Made by a program: the position numbers and the translations under genes | Notes under the pieces: model-generated | What the model was told of the DNA's origin: nothing | The model's database searches: none | Seen by the model: only the letters and a program-made list of their open reading frames with translations | Shown here: positions 9,345-18,890 of the stretch, one piece after another | Layout: each line of letters starts with the position of its first letter | Position numbering within the stretch: the stretch's first letter is position 1 | Assembly (NCBI RefSeq): GCF_021277265.1 | Contig: NZ_JAJSOH010000005.1 | Coordinates: 1 to 64,000, forward strand | Length of the DNA: 64,000 nucleotides | Reading direction: 5' to 3' | Source: Kineosporia rhizophila | GTDB taxonomy: Bacteria > Actinomycetota > Actinomycetes > Actinomycetales > Kineosporiaceae

Positions 9345-10928
9345 ATGACGCAGACCACGAACAACCACGACGAGAACGCCTACTCCTGGGCCCGCCGCCC
9401 CGGCGACGACTCGTCCGCCACCAACCCTGCCCCGGCTGCGCACGCTTCCGCTCCGGCCGGCGCGACCAACCAGACGCAGCCCACCCCGGCCGGGCCGGGC
9501 GCGGGGCAGCCTGTGCAGCAGGGCTATCCGTACGGAGCAGCGCCGCAGTACGGCACGCAGGGGCAGCCGGTCCAGTACGGGCACAACCCCTACGCCCGGC
9601 CGCAGGAGCAGCAGGGCCCCGGCCCGGAGGGGGCGAACCAGCCCGGCGCGACGCAGACGCTGACCGCCTACCCGAGCAACGGCCAGCCCCCCACCGGCCC
9701 GCTCCCCCAGCCGGGCTTCGGCAACGGTGGTCAGCCCCCGCTGCCGCCCGCGAAGAAGCGCCGCGAGCTGGGCCAGCCCGGCTGGCGCGGGGTCATCGCC
9801 TCGGGCCTGGGCGCCGCCCTGATCGCCAGCCTGCTCACCGCCGGCGTGGTGATCGCCACGCAGGACGACGACGCCGGCAACGCCAGCGCGCTGACCAGCT
9901 CCTCCCAGAGCGACGAGCCCGCCGCCGAGGCCCCGGTCACCGGCAGCACCTCGCAGAACCCCGACTGGGAGGCGGTGGCCTCCGCGGTCGAGCCCAGCGT
10001 GGTGTCGGTGCAGATGACCAGCGGGCAGTCCGGGGGTGAGGGTTCCGGCGTCATCCTCGACACCGAGGGCCGGATCGTCACCAACAACCACGTCGTCTCC
10101 GGCGCCGACGAGATCCAGGTCGTGCTGAACGACGGGCGTAAGTACAGCGCCAAGATCGTCGGTACCGACGCCGCCACCGACCTCGCGGTGATCCAGCTGG
10201 AGAACCCGCCGAACGACCTCACCCCGGCCAAGCTGGGCACCACCGAGTCGGTCGGCGTGGGTGACTCGGTGATGGCCGTGGGCAACCCGCTGGGCCTGGC
10301 CGGCACGGTCACCACCGGCATCGTCAGCGCCGTCGACCGCCCGGTCAGCACCTCCGCCTCCGAGACCGAGGGCACCACCAGCAGCAGCGGAACACCGGTG
10401 GTGACCAACGCGATCCAGACCGACGCCGCGGTCAACCCCGGAAACAGCGGCGGCGCCCTGGTCAACGCCCAGGGCCAGCTGATCGGGATCAACTCCTCGA
10501 TCGCCACGCTCAGCCAGAGCTCGGCCTTCGGCCAGCAGAGCAGCCAGTCCGGCAGCATCGGCCTGGGCTTCGCCATCCCGGTCGACCAGGTGAAGGACAT
10601 CACCAACCAGCTGATCGAGAACGGCAGCGCGCAGCACCCGTGGCTCGGCATCACCCTGGGCGACACCACCGTGCCGGTCGACGACGCGCAGCGCGACGGC
10701 GCCTCGGTCGAGAGCGTGGTGGCCGACTCGCCCGCCGCGGAGGCCGGGCTGAAGCAGGGCGACACCGTGATCGCGGTGGACGGCGAGTACGTGAACGGGG
10801 CCGAGTCGCTGATGGCCCAGATCCGCGAGCGCACAGTGGGAACTGAAGTGACCCTCACGATCGTCAGTAACAGTAAGAGCCAGGACGTGAAGGTCACTCT
10901 GGGCGCCCGCCCGGACAGCGCGAACTGA
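9345..10928 (+). CDS. Membrane-anchored HtrA/PepD-type serine protease with PDZ domain
   Basis: 527 residues. A ~140-residue Pro/Gln/Gly-rich cytoplasmic tail with PYG/QYG motifs precedes one membrane span (about 147-170). The trypsin-like domain carries His in TNNHVV (about 249), Asp in ATDLAVI (about 279) and Ser in NPGNSGGAL (about 368), and a PDZ domain (about 430-520) ends the protein. It is expected to degrade or refold damaged proteins outside the membrane. In mycobacteria pepD sits next to mprAB, so the nearby kinase pair may control it. The start is the ATG at 9345, preceded by GAGGGTGAG. Confidence 0.94.
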   Translation: MTQTTNNHDENAYSWARRPGDDSSATNPAPAAHASAPAGATNQTQPTPAGPGAGQPVQQGYPYGAAPQYGTQGQPVQYGHNPYARPQEQQGPGPEGANQPGATQTLTAYPSNGQPPTGPLPQPGFGNGGQPPLPPAKKRRELGQPGWRGVIASGLGAALIASLLTAGVVIATQDDDAGNASALTSSSQSDEPAAEAPVTGSTSQNPDWEAVASAVEPSVVSVQMTSGQSGGEGSGVILDTEGRIVTNNHVVSGADEIQVVLNDGRKYSAKIVGTDAATDLAVIQLENPPNDLTPAKLGTTESVGVGDSVMAVGNPLGLAGTVTTGIVSAVDRPVSTSASETEGTTSSSGTPVVTNAIQTDAAVNPGNSGGALVNAQGQLIGINSSIATLSQSSAFGQQSSQSGSIGLGFAIPVDQVKDITNQLIENGSAQHPWLGITLGDTTVPVDDAQRDGASVESVVADSPAAEAGLKQGDTVIAVDGEYVNGAESLMAQIRERTVGTEVTLTIVSNSKSQDVKVTLGARPDSAN

Positions 10929-11273
10929 CCACCGAACCGACCGCCCGCCTCTACCCCCACCAGGGGCGAGCGGTTCCCGGCGGCCGTACCCCACGGCCGC
11001 CACACCGAAAGGGCTGATCCGAGCAGCCTTTTCCACCGGAGCCTCCGGCGACACCCCCCCACCGTCGCCGGAGGCTCTGCGTTTGCCCACAACTTTTTCC
11101 ACAGGTCTCCTCGCCTGTGGAAAACCCGGAACCCGTTTTCCCGCAACCTGCCATGGTTGTTCCACGCCGCCTGGACCGGCGGTGGCACGGCCGCTCCCGC
11201 CGGATGCGGAGGGTGGCCCGCGGTGGGAGCGGTCGTGGACAACGGTTTTCAGAGCTTCTAGGGGGAGGCCGGC
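10929..11273. other. Intergenic stretch with DnaA-box-like cluster
   Basis: It contains the htrA terminator (11039-11077) and then an AT-richer patch with four 9-mers that differ by one base from TTGTCCACA: 11083-11091 (+), 11095-11103 (+), 11116-11124 (-) and 11234-11242 (-). The middle pair forms an 11-bp inverted repeat with an 8-base loop (11095-11124). No ORF of its own is supported. Confidence 0.45.
11039..11077 (+). terminator. Terminator of the HtrA-type gene
   Basis: Perfect 14-bp stem GAGCCTCCGGCGAC / GTCGCCGGAGGCTC with an 11-base loop rich in C, 110 bp after the stop. Confidence 0.75.
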
Positions 11274-11564
11274 ATGCCCAGGTTCGAGGTCGACAGCGCT
11301 CAGGTGGTGCAGGCGAGCGCCGCCGTGCAGGCGTCCGCGCAGCAGATCGGCACCGAGGTGGACCGGATGATGCGGCATCTCGTGCAACTGCAGGCCGGCT
11401 GGAGCGGCACCGCCGCCACGTCGTTCCAGTCGGTCATCAACGACTGGCGGGGCACCCAGGAACGGGTGCGCGCGACCCTGGAAGACATCCAGGTCGCCCT
11501 GGCCCAGGCCGGAAGGCAGTACCAAGAGGTGGAAGACGCCGCCGTGCGCATGTTCAGCGCCTGA
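11274..11564 (+). CDS. WXG100 (ESAT-6-like) protein
   Basis: 96 residues, the standard family length. Two amphipathic helices are separated by a WSG turn (about residue 42), matching the WXG motif. The C-terminus ends EVEDAAVRMFSA, and an YxxxD/E-type export signal can be read as YQEVE. Such proteins are exported as helical dimers by type VII secretion. No partner, EccC ATPase or other ESX gene is nearby, so it is an orphan. The start has a GGGGGAGG ribosome site. Confidence 0.93.
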   Translation: MPRFEVDSAQVVQASAAVQASAQQIGTEVDRMMRHLVQLQAGWSGTAATSFQSVINDWRGTQERVRATLEDIQVALAQAGRQYQEVEDAAVRMFSA

Positions 11565-11583
11565 ACCGCCCCGCCCACCAGAC

Positions 11584-11618
11584 CCCCGTGCCGGCTTTCG
11601 GCGCGAGCCGGCACGGGG
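11584..11618 (+). terminator. Terminator of the WXG100 gene
   Basis: Perfect 12-bp stem CCCCGTGCCGGC / GCCGGCACGGGG with an 11-base loop, 20 bp after the stop. Confidence 0.72.
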
Positions 11619-11639
11619 CATCACCGCGGTCGGCAACCC

Positions 11640-11808
11640 GGCGGGCGGGCTGGCTGGCCAGCGGGCAGTCCGGCAGTCCGGCGGGCGGGCAGTCCGGCGG
11701 GCAGTCCGGCAGGCGGGCGGGCAGTCCGGCGGGCGGGCGGGCAGGCAGGACAGCGGGCAGGCAGGACAGCGGGCGGGCAGGCAGGCCAGCGGGCAGGCAG
11801 GCCGGCCA
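11640..11808. repeat. GC-only low-complexity repeat tract
   Basis: About 170 bp of imperfect short repeats built from GGCAGTCCGGC, GGCGGGC and GGCAGGCAGGACAGC units; the unit changes from AGTCCGGCGGGC in the first half to GGCAGGCAGGAC in the second. It lies between two terminators facing each other (11584-11618 and 11817-11849) in non-coding DNA. The long Pro/Leu/Ala frames it creates on the minus strand are not genes. Confidence 0.7.
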
Positions 11809-11816
11809 AAACACAA

Positions 11817-11849
11817 CCGCCGCGGCGCCCTTGGGGGCGCTCGCGGCGG
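11817..11849 (-). terminator. Terminator of the 72-residue gene
   Basis: Minus strand stem CCGCCGCG-A-GCGCCC pairing with GGGCGCCGCGGCGG (one bulged base), followed on the minus strand by TTGTGTTTT, a rare T-rich tail for this genome. Confidence 0.65.
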
Positions 11850-11947
11850 CTGGATCAGGCCTGGCCGGGACTCTGCCGGGTCAGTCGGGACGGGACCTCT
11901 CGACTGACCTCGGCAGGCGCTCGGCCCAGGTCACTGGGCAGAATTGT

Positions 11948-12166
11948 TCAGTGCGCGGACGACGGCAGGGGGTTCGGAACCTCCCACACCATGGACAGCT
12001 TGCGGCCGCCCTTGCCGTCCGGCAGCTTCACCCAGTGGGCCACCGGGCGGAGCGGCGAGGCTCCGGTCCATTCCGGGTGCCCCTGCAGCGACGTGCCGGT
12101 CGCTGCGGAAGTCGATTCCGTAGGCGACGCGGCAGAAACTGAATCAAGACCGTAGAGACGCTTCAT
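11948..12166 (-). CDS. 72-residue protein of unknown function
   Basis: ATG start with a GAGAGGTGG ribosome site about 11 bases upstream and an intrinsic terminator about 100 bp after the stop. The N-terminal half is Ser/Thr/Ala-rich and probably flexible; the C-terminal half (PVAHWVKLPDGKGGRKLSMVWEVPNP) looks like a small beta-hairpin fold. There is no membrane span or signal sequence. I do not recognise the family. It stands alone between the WXG100 gene and the molybdenum cofactor genes. Confidence 0.6.
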   Translation of the reverse strand: MKRLYGLDSVSAASPTESTSAATGTSLQGHPEWTGASPLRPVAHWVKLPDGKGGRKLSMVWEVPNPLPSSAH

Positions 12167-12578
12167 GGCTCTCTATCCACCTCTCGTTCATCTTCTGTTC
12201 ACCTTCAGGTTAGCACCAGGTCAAGTTGTGCGGTAGCTGAGGTGGATGGGGCGGCGCCCGGAAGCCGGGGTCGCGACGAGTGACGCGTGTTGACCTGAGA
12301 GCTATCTCAGCACGTCAGAGGCGGTTTTCCAGGAGCTGATCGAGGGACCTGGCGGCCGTCTCAAGCCTGGAAAAAACTGGTCAGGGCGGGGCAGATCACG
12401 CTCCGGACCAAGGTGAACAGGAGAAGTTGGCGGACCGGTCCGGGCTGCGACGGAGGGCTGGACAGCCGTCCTGCCGGGCATCGGCACCCCAGGCCGGACA
12501 ACCCGTTCAGACGGGGCGGACGGGCTCACCAGGCGAACGCACAAGGCGTCCTACGCCCCAGTTGTCTACGCTGTCGAG
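12167..12578. other. Noncoding stretch upstream of moaA
   Basis: No credible ORF. It holds the leader of the minus-strand 72-residue gene, a small hairpin CTGAGA-GCTA-TCTCAG (12295-12310), and at the right end the moaA -10. I looked for a conserved molybdenum-cofactor riboswitch fold and did not see a convincing one. Confidence 0.35.
12567..12572 (+). promoter_or_regulatory. -10 box of moaA (leaderless)
   Basis: TACGCT, then GTCGAG, then the GTG start. The same hexamer with the same spacing precedes moaE on the other strand. Confidence 0.5.
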
Positions 12579-13667
12579 GTGACGACGGTGATGCTCGGGC
12601 TGCCGAGGACGAGAGACGAGGGGCGCACCCCGCCCGTCGAAGGACGTCCGGCCGATTCGCGCCTGATCGACACCTACGGCCGGGTCGCCACCGACCTCCG
12701 GGTCAGCCTGACCGATCGCTGCTCCCTGCGCTGCGGCTACTGCATGCCCCCGGAAGGGCTGGACTGGCTTCCCCAGGAGCAGGTGCTCAGCGATGACGAG
12801 CTCATCCGGCTGATCACCCTCGCGGTGAACGAACTGGGCGTCGAAGAGGTGCGGTTCACCGGAGGCGAGCCGCTCCTGCGCAAGGGGCTCGAGCGGATCA
12901 TCGGGGCGACCACTGCGCTGCGCACCCATCGGGGCCAGGCTCCGGTCACCGCGCTCACCACCAACGGTGTAGGCCTGGACAAGCGGGCTCGTGGGCTGGC
13001 AGCGGCCGGGCTGGCCCGGATCAACGTCTCGCTGGACACGCTCGACCCCGAGCGCTTCCTCCGGATCACCCGGCGGGACCGGCACCGCGACGTGCTGGCC
13101 GGCCTCGCCGCCGCCGCTGCCGCCGGGATGGGCCCGATCAAGGTGAACGCCGTCCTGCTGCCGGGCACCAACGAGGACGAGGCGGTGCCGCTGGTGCGCT
13201 GGGCCCTGACCGAGGGCTACCAGCTGCGCTTCATCGAGCAGATGCCGCTGGACGCCCAAGGCGCCTGGGAGCGCGGGGCGATGGTCACCGCCGACGAGAT
13301 CCAGCGGGCCCTGGCCCAGGAGTTCGAGCTGGTGCCCACCGATCCCCTGGCCCGGGGCGCCTCGCCGGCGCAGACCTGGACGGCACGGGGCGACGGGCTG
13401 GAGGGCACGGTCGGCATCATCGCCTCGGTGACCCGGCCGTTCTGCGGCGACTGCGACCGCACCCGGCTCACCGCGGACGGGCAGATCCGTAACTGCCTCT
13501 TCGCCCGCGACGAGACCGACCTGCGGGCGCCCCTGCGAGCCGGGGCCGACGACGCGGAACTGGCCCGGATCTGGCGGGCCGCGATGTGGGGCAAGGCGGC
13601 CGGGCACGGCATCAACGACACCTCGTTCATCCAGCCCGACCGTCCGATGAGCGCGATCGGAGGCTGA
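12579..13667 (+). CDS. moaA: GTP 3',8-cyclase MoaA
   Basis: 362 residues. The radical-SAM cluster motif CSLRCGYC (Cys 48, 52, 55) starts the barrel; a second cluster motif FCGDCDRTRLTADGQIRNC supplies three more Cys (289, 292, 306). The protein ends in the GG tail (SAIGG) needed for activity. It converts GTP to 3',8-cyclo-7,8-dihydro-GTP, the first step of molybdopterin synthesis. moaD follows after 6 bp. No moaC or mog lies in the window. Confidence 0.97.
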   Translation: MTTVMLGLPRTRDEGRTPPVEGRPADSRLIDTYGRVATDLRVSLTDRCSLRCGYCMPPEGLDWLPQEQVLSDDELIRLITLAVNELGVEEVRFTGGEPLLRKGLERIIGATTALRTHRGQAPVTALTTNGVGLDKRARGLAAAGLARINVSLDTLDPERFLRITRRDRHRDVLAGLAAAAAAGMGPIKVNAVLLPGTNEDEAVPLVRWALTEGYQLRFIEQMPLDAQGAWERGAMVTADEIQRALAQEFELVPTDPLARGASPAQTWTARGDGLEGTVGIIASVTRPFCGDCDRTRLTADGQIRNCLFARDETDLRAPLRAGADDAELARIWRAAMWGKAAGHGINDTSFIQPDRPMSAIGG

Positions 13668-13673
13668 GGACCA

Positions 13674-13928
13674 ATGAGCAACACCATCACCATCCGTTAC
13701 TTCGCCGGTGCCCGCCGGGCCGCCGGGGTGGAGTCCGAGGCCCTCACCGCGAGCGCGCCACTGGTCCTCGAGGACGTCGTCGGCCGCCTGGCCGAGCGCC
13801 ACGGGAACGACCTGGCCCGGGTGCTGGACGCCTCCTCGTTCCTGATCGACGAGGTCGCCGGCGACCGCTCCCGGCTGGTGCCGGTCGGCGCCGTGGTCGA
13901 CGTTCTCCCACCATTTGCCGGGGGTTGA
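13674..13928 (+). CDS. moaD: MoaD/ThiS-like sulfur carrier, molybdopterin synthase small subunit
   Basis: 84 residues with a ubiquitin-like fold and the C-terminal Gly-Gly (PPFAGG) that carries the thiocarboxylate. It donates sulfur to precursor Z within the MoaD2-MoaE2 synthase. It is co-transcribed with moaA, 6 bp apart; its ribosome site lies in the moaA 3' end (GGAGGCTGAGGACC). The N-terminus reads ITIRYFAGARRAAG, as expected. Confidence 0.93.
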   Translation: MSNTITIRYFAGARRAAGVESEALTASAPLVLEDVVGRLAERHGNDLARVLDASSFLIDEVAGDRSRLVPVGAVVDVLPPFAGG

Positions 13929-14169
13929 TCCCCAGGAAGCTCCCAGCCGACCGTTGCGCTCCCGTGACCGTTCCGACGGGTGGCAGTGTCCTGGCTGACG
14001 TAGTCTGAGCCACGGGTCGGCCTGGCAGCCACCCCTTGCAGGTCTCCCGTTGTCGGCTCTTCCAGCTGTGGGCGACCACGGCTCAGCCGACGCGGCAGTG
14101 TCGCCGTGCGTGACCAGAGTTGATCGATCGAGCATCGGTCCACCACGTCGAAGCAGGAGACATCGTTCG

Positions 14170-15768
14170 GTGACGCAGACGACGGGGCGGGAACCCGACG
14201 GGACCCTGCCCACCGGCCTGGACCGCGCGCGGATCGGGGCCACCACCCCGCTCGCCCCGCAGCCGCCCGCCCGCCCGGCGACCCCCTCCCGGGTCGAGAG
14301 GTTCGAGGAGCGCGCCTACGAGCTCCTGCGCCGCCCCTGGGTGGCCGAGGGCCTGGTCGCGCTGGTCTGCGCCGCCGTCTTCTCCTGGTGGGTCAACCGG
14401 CCCAGCCCGTGGTGGGACGAGGCGGTCACCCGCGACGTGGTCTCCCGCCCGACCGGCGACATCCTCGACCTGACCGAGCACGTCGACCTCGTGCACGCCA
14501 CGTACTACCTGCTCGTGCACGCCCTGGTCGGCCCGACCGAGTCGTTCACGGCACTGCGCCTGCTTTCGGTCGCCGCGGCCACCGTCACCGGCGTGCTGCT
14601 GGTGCGCCTGGGCCGCGAACTGGGTTCGGGCAAGGTCGGTCTGGCGGCCGGTCTGCTGTGGGTCGTCGCCCCGCTGGCCAGCCGTTACGCGCAGGAGGCG
14701 CGGCCCTACGCGATGGTCGCGATGATGGCCACGGCCGCCACCCTGGCCCTCGTCCGGGTCTGCCGTAAGCCCTGGCTGCGCCCCCGCTGGGCGATCTACG
14801 TCGGCTGCCTGACGGTGCTCGGCCTGCTGAACGTGATCGGCCTGACCATCCTGGCCGCGCACCTGGGCTACGTGCTGGCCACCTCCGCCCACCGCGTCCG
14901 GCTGCACTGGTACCTGGGCGCCGGTGCGGCGGTCACCCTGCTCACCCCCCTGCTGTGGTTCTCCAGCCGGCAGAGCGGCCAGGTGGCCTGGCTTCCGGTG
15001 CCCACGCCCGACCGCCTGAGCGGTTTCTTCGCGGCGCAGTACGAGAGCACCTGGGTAGTGCTCGCCCTGGTCGTGCTGGCGCTGGCCGGCGTGGGCCGGG
15101 GCACCCACAACCCGGCGCTGGCGCTCGGCCTGGCCTGGTCGGTGCTGCCGCCGGTGCTCCTGTGGACCATCTCGCAGGTGCACCCGCTGTACGACTGGCG
15201 CTACGTGTTCTTCACGGTGCCCGGCACGGCGCTGGTGCTGGCCTCGCTGGCCACTCTGCTGCGGGTCCGCTACGTGCTGGTCATGCTGCTGGTGCTCACC
15301 ATCGGCGCCGCGCACCTGCACACGGTCTACCGCTGGAAAGACACCGGTCACCACGAGAACCTGCGCGGGGTGGCCCAGGCGATCGAAGAAGGAGCCCGCC
15401 CGGGCGACGCGGTGATCTTCCTGCCCGCCTCGCGGCGCGTGGTGAAACTGGCCTACCCCGCGGCGTTCGACGGGGTGGACGACGTGGCCCTGGCCAAGTC
15501 CGGCGAGCAGTCGGACACGCTGTTCGGGGTCGAGGACTCGACCGCGCAGATCGCCAAGGCCCTGCGCAAGCGCACCCGGGTCTGGGTGGTCACCAGCAAC
15601 GTGCGCCTGGGCGAGACCGCCGAGGAGCCCGAGCAGGACAAGGAGCGCCTGCTGTTCGACCGGTTCCGGGTCACCGGGGTGGAGGACCTGGGCACCTACC
15701 AGGTGCAGCTGTACGAGCGCAGCAGCAAGGAAGCCGGGATCGTGGCGCCCGGCGCCGCGTCCTCCTGA
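14170..15768 (+). CDS. GT39-like integral membrane glycosyltransferase
   Basis: 532 residues, about ten membrane spans after a ~55-residue cytoplasmic tail. The first extracytoplasmic loop has the catalytic-type acidic pair WWDEA (about residue 80), and a later loop has RYAQEARPYAM (about 180), both typical of polyprenyl-phosphate-sugar dependent mannosyltransferase-like enzymes. A soluble C-terminal domain follows the last span. The GTG start at 14170 has AGGAGA 9 bases upstream; earlier in-frame starts lack this. It lies between moaD and moaE but has no known link to cofactor synthesis. Confidence 0.88.
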   Translation: MTQTTGREPDGTLPTGLDRARIGATTPLAPQPPARPATPSRVERFEERAYELLRRPWVAEGLVALVCAAVFSWWVNRPSPWWDEAVTRDVVSRPTGDILDLTEHVDLVHATYYLLVHALVGPTESFTALRLLSVAAATVTGVLLVRLGRELGSGKVGLAAGLLWVVAPLASRYAQEARPYAMVAMMATAATLALVRVCRKPWLRPRWAIYVGCLTVLGLLNVIGLTILAAHLGYVLATSAHRVRLHWYLGAGAAVTLLTPLLWFSSRQSGQVAWLPVPTPDRLSGFFAAQYESTWVVLALVVLALAGVGRGTHNPALALGLAWSVLPPVLLWTISQVHPLYDWRYVFFTVPGTALVLASLATLLRVRYVLVMLLVLTIGAAHLHTVYRWKDTGHHENLRGVAQAIEEGARPGDAVIFLPASRRVVKLAYPAAFDGVDDVALAKSGEQSDTLFGVEDSTAQIAKALRKRTRVWVVTSNVRLGETAEEPEQDKERLLFDRFRVTGVEDLGTYQVQLYERSSKEAGIVAPGAASS

Positions 15769-15771
15769 GCC

Positions 15772-16248
15772 TCAGGGGCAGGCGACCCACTCGTCGGTGC
15801 CGTCGCTGAAGACCTGCCGCTTCCAGATCGGCAGCTGCGCCTTCACCTCGTCGACCAGGCGCATCGCGGTCTCGAAGGCCTCCTGCCGGTGGGCCCCGGC
15901 CACGGCCACGGCCAGCGCTGTGTCGCCGATGGCGAGCGTGCCGATGCGGTGCGAGACCGCGACTGCCTCAGCGGTGCTCTGTGCCGTAACCTCGGCCACG
16001 ACCCGCTCCAGGACCGACTGCGCGGTGGGGTGCCCCTCGTACTCGAGCCCCAGCACCTCACGCCCCCCGTCGTGATTGCGCACGACCCCGGCGAAGGTGA
16101 CCACTGCGCCCGAGGAAGCTCCCTCGACCAGGGCGGCGTGCGCCTGCAGGTCGAGCGGCTGGTCGGACACGAGCGCCTGCCGGACCTGGCGGGCAGGCGG
16201 GTTGATCCGGCTCTGGTCGGGCTCGTGGTGTGTGGTCTCGGTCGGCAC
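15772..16248 (-). CDS. moaE: Molybdopterin synthase catalytic subunit MoaE
   Basis: 158 residues. It contains the conserved VVTFAGVVRNHDGGREVLGLEYEGH block, the HRIGTLAIGDTALAVAVAGAHRQEAF block, and the active Lys in PIWKRQ near the C-terminus. It combines precursor Z with two thiocarboxylated MoaD to make molybdopterin. It converges on the GT39-like gene with 3 bp between stops. The GTG start shows TACGCT exactly 6 bases upstream, as for moaA. Confidence 0.96.
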   Translation of the reverse strand: MPTETTHHEPDQSRINPPARQVRQALVSDQPLDLQAHAALVEGASSGAVVTFAGVVRNHDGGREVLGLEYEGHPTAQSVLERVVAEVTAQSTAEAVAVSHRIGTLAIGDTALAVAVAGAHRQEAFETAMRLVDEVKAQLPIWKRQVFSDGTDEWVACP

Positions 16249-16254
16249 GCCACC

Positions 16255-16260
16255 AGCGTA
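16255..16260 (-). promoter_or_regulatory. -10 box of moaE (leaderless)
   Basis: Minus strand TACGCT, six bases (GGTGGC), then GTG at 16248; it is identical in hexamer and spacing to the moaA promoter. Confidence 0.5.
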
Positions 16261-16266
16261 GGCAGC

Positions 16267-16884
16267 TCAGGTAACGGTGTCGATGTCAGCCCCGGTGGCC
16301 AGATCGCCGGCCTCCACCAGCCGGACGTCTGTACGCCCGCGCAGATAGTGACGGGCGCCCACGTCGCCGGCGGCGGTGGCGATGATCCCGGCCCAGTGGT
16401 TGCGGCCGATCAGGACGGGGTGGCCGGGTTTTCCGTCGTAGATGACCCGGGCGAGGGTCTCCTGAATCAGAACAATGGACGGGTCGGGGCAACGATGTGC
16501 GGAGTTTTCCGTTGCGGGGTAACTGGTTTCGAGAAGACGGGCCACGACCGCGCCCGTCACATCGGGGGTGTCGACCAGCCCTACGATCGCTGCGTCGGGC
16601 GGCTCGGCCAGCGTGGTCAGAAAGCTGAGCCCGGCGCGCAGCGAAGCCGACATACCCTCGGCCCAGTCGGCGGCGTGCACCCGAACAGCTCCGGCGGGCA
16701 ACAGCTTTGCTACTTCCTCACCCGACGCCCCGGTGACCACGACAACCGGACCGCAACCAGCGTCCGTCATTGATCGGACGGCCAGCCGCACCCAAGGCAC
16801 GCCGCGAGCATCGGTGACCAGCCCCTTGGGCCGGCCCATCCGTCTCCCCGCGCCGGCGGCGAGCACGAGTGCGGCAGTCCTCAT
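16267..16884 (-). CDS. MobA/MocA-like molybdenum cofactor nucleotidyltransferase
   Basis: 205 residues. The N-terminal LAAGAGRRMGRPKGLV loop is the nucleotide-binding signature of this family, and a GLVDTPDVT segment supplies the metal-binding Asp. Family members attach GMP or CMP to molybdopterin; the sequence alone does not settle which, though the LAAGAGRRMGRPK spacing is more MocA-like. It is oriented like moaE, 18 bp upstream of it. The start is ATG with GAGGA just upstream. Confidence 0.85.
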   Translation of the reverse strand: MRTAALVLAAGAGRRMGRPKGLVTDARGVPWVRLAVRSMTDAGCGPVVVVTGASGEEVAKLLPAGAVRVHAADWAEGMSASLRAGLSFLTTLAEPPDAAIVGLVDTPDVTGAVVARLLETSYPATENSAHRCPDPSIVLIQETLARVIYDGKPGHPVLIGRNHWAGIIATAAGDVGARHYLRGRTDVRLVEAGDLATGADIDTVT

Positions 16885-16917
16885 CGACGTCCTCAGATCT
16901 CAGGCGGGAACAGCGAA

Positions 16918-16947
16918 GGGGCGGCCCTCCCGAAGGAGAACCGCCCC
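16918..16947 (-). terminator. Terminator of groEL
   Basis: GGGGCGG / CCGCCCC outer stem with an inner CTCC-CGAA-GGAG hairpin, about 40 bp after the groEL stop on the minus strand. Confidence 0.65.
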
Positions 16948-16986
16948 CACTGGTTCAGTGCTGGATCAGCGCTGATCAGGGCTGGA

Positions 16987-18763
<1,777 letters not shown>

Positions 18764-18771
18764 TCCAATGA

Positions 18772-18798
18772 TTAGCACTCGACCCTGGTGAGTGCAAA
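18772..18798. promoter_or_regulatory. CIRCE element 2 (HrcA operator)
   Basis: TTAGCACTC-N9-GAGTGCAAA; the left arm is perfect and the right arm has one mismatch. Its centre is 35 bp from that of CIRCE 1. It may also touch the promoter of the divergent polymerase gene. Confidence 0.82.
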
Positions 18799-18890
18799 CC
18801 TCCGGGGCCCGATCCGGGCACCGTTCTCCTGGAGTTCCACTGCGGGCGCAACACCTTCGGCGACGAAGACTGTCGGTGGCGGCTGGCAGC

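Noticed and set aside
11554..11814. Pro/Leu/Cys-rich minus-strand frames over the GC tract
   Set aside because: They arise from simple repeats without stops and have no start signals.
9264..11816. 850-residue minus-strand frame opposite the HtrA-like gene
   Set aside because: It is antisense to a clear protease and the WXG100 gene, has a composition set by the sense codons, and lacks any domain or start signal.
12400..12570. Molybdenum cofactor riboswitch upstream of moaA
   Set aside because: No convincing conserved stem arrangement, and the promoter pattern implies a leaderless mRNA.
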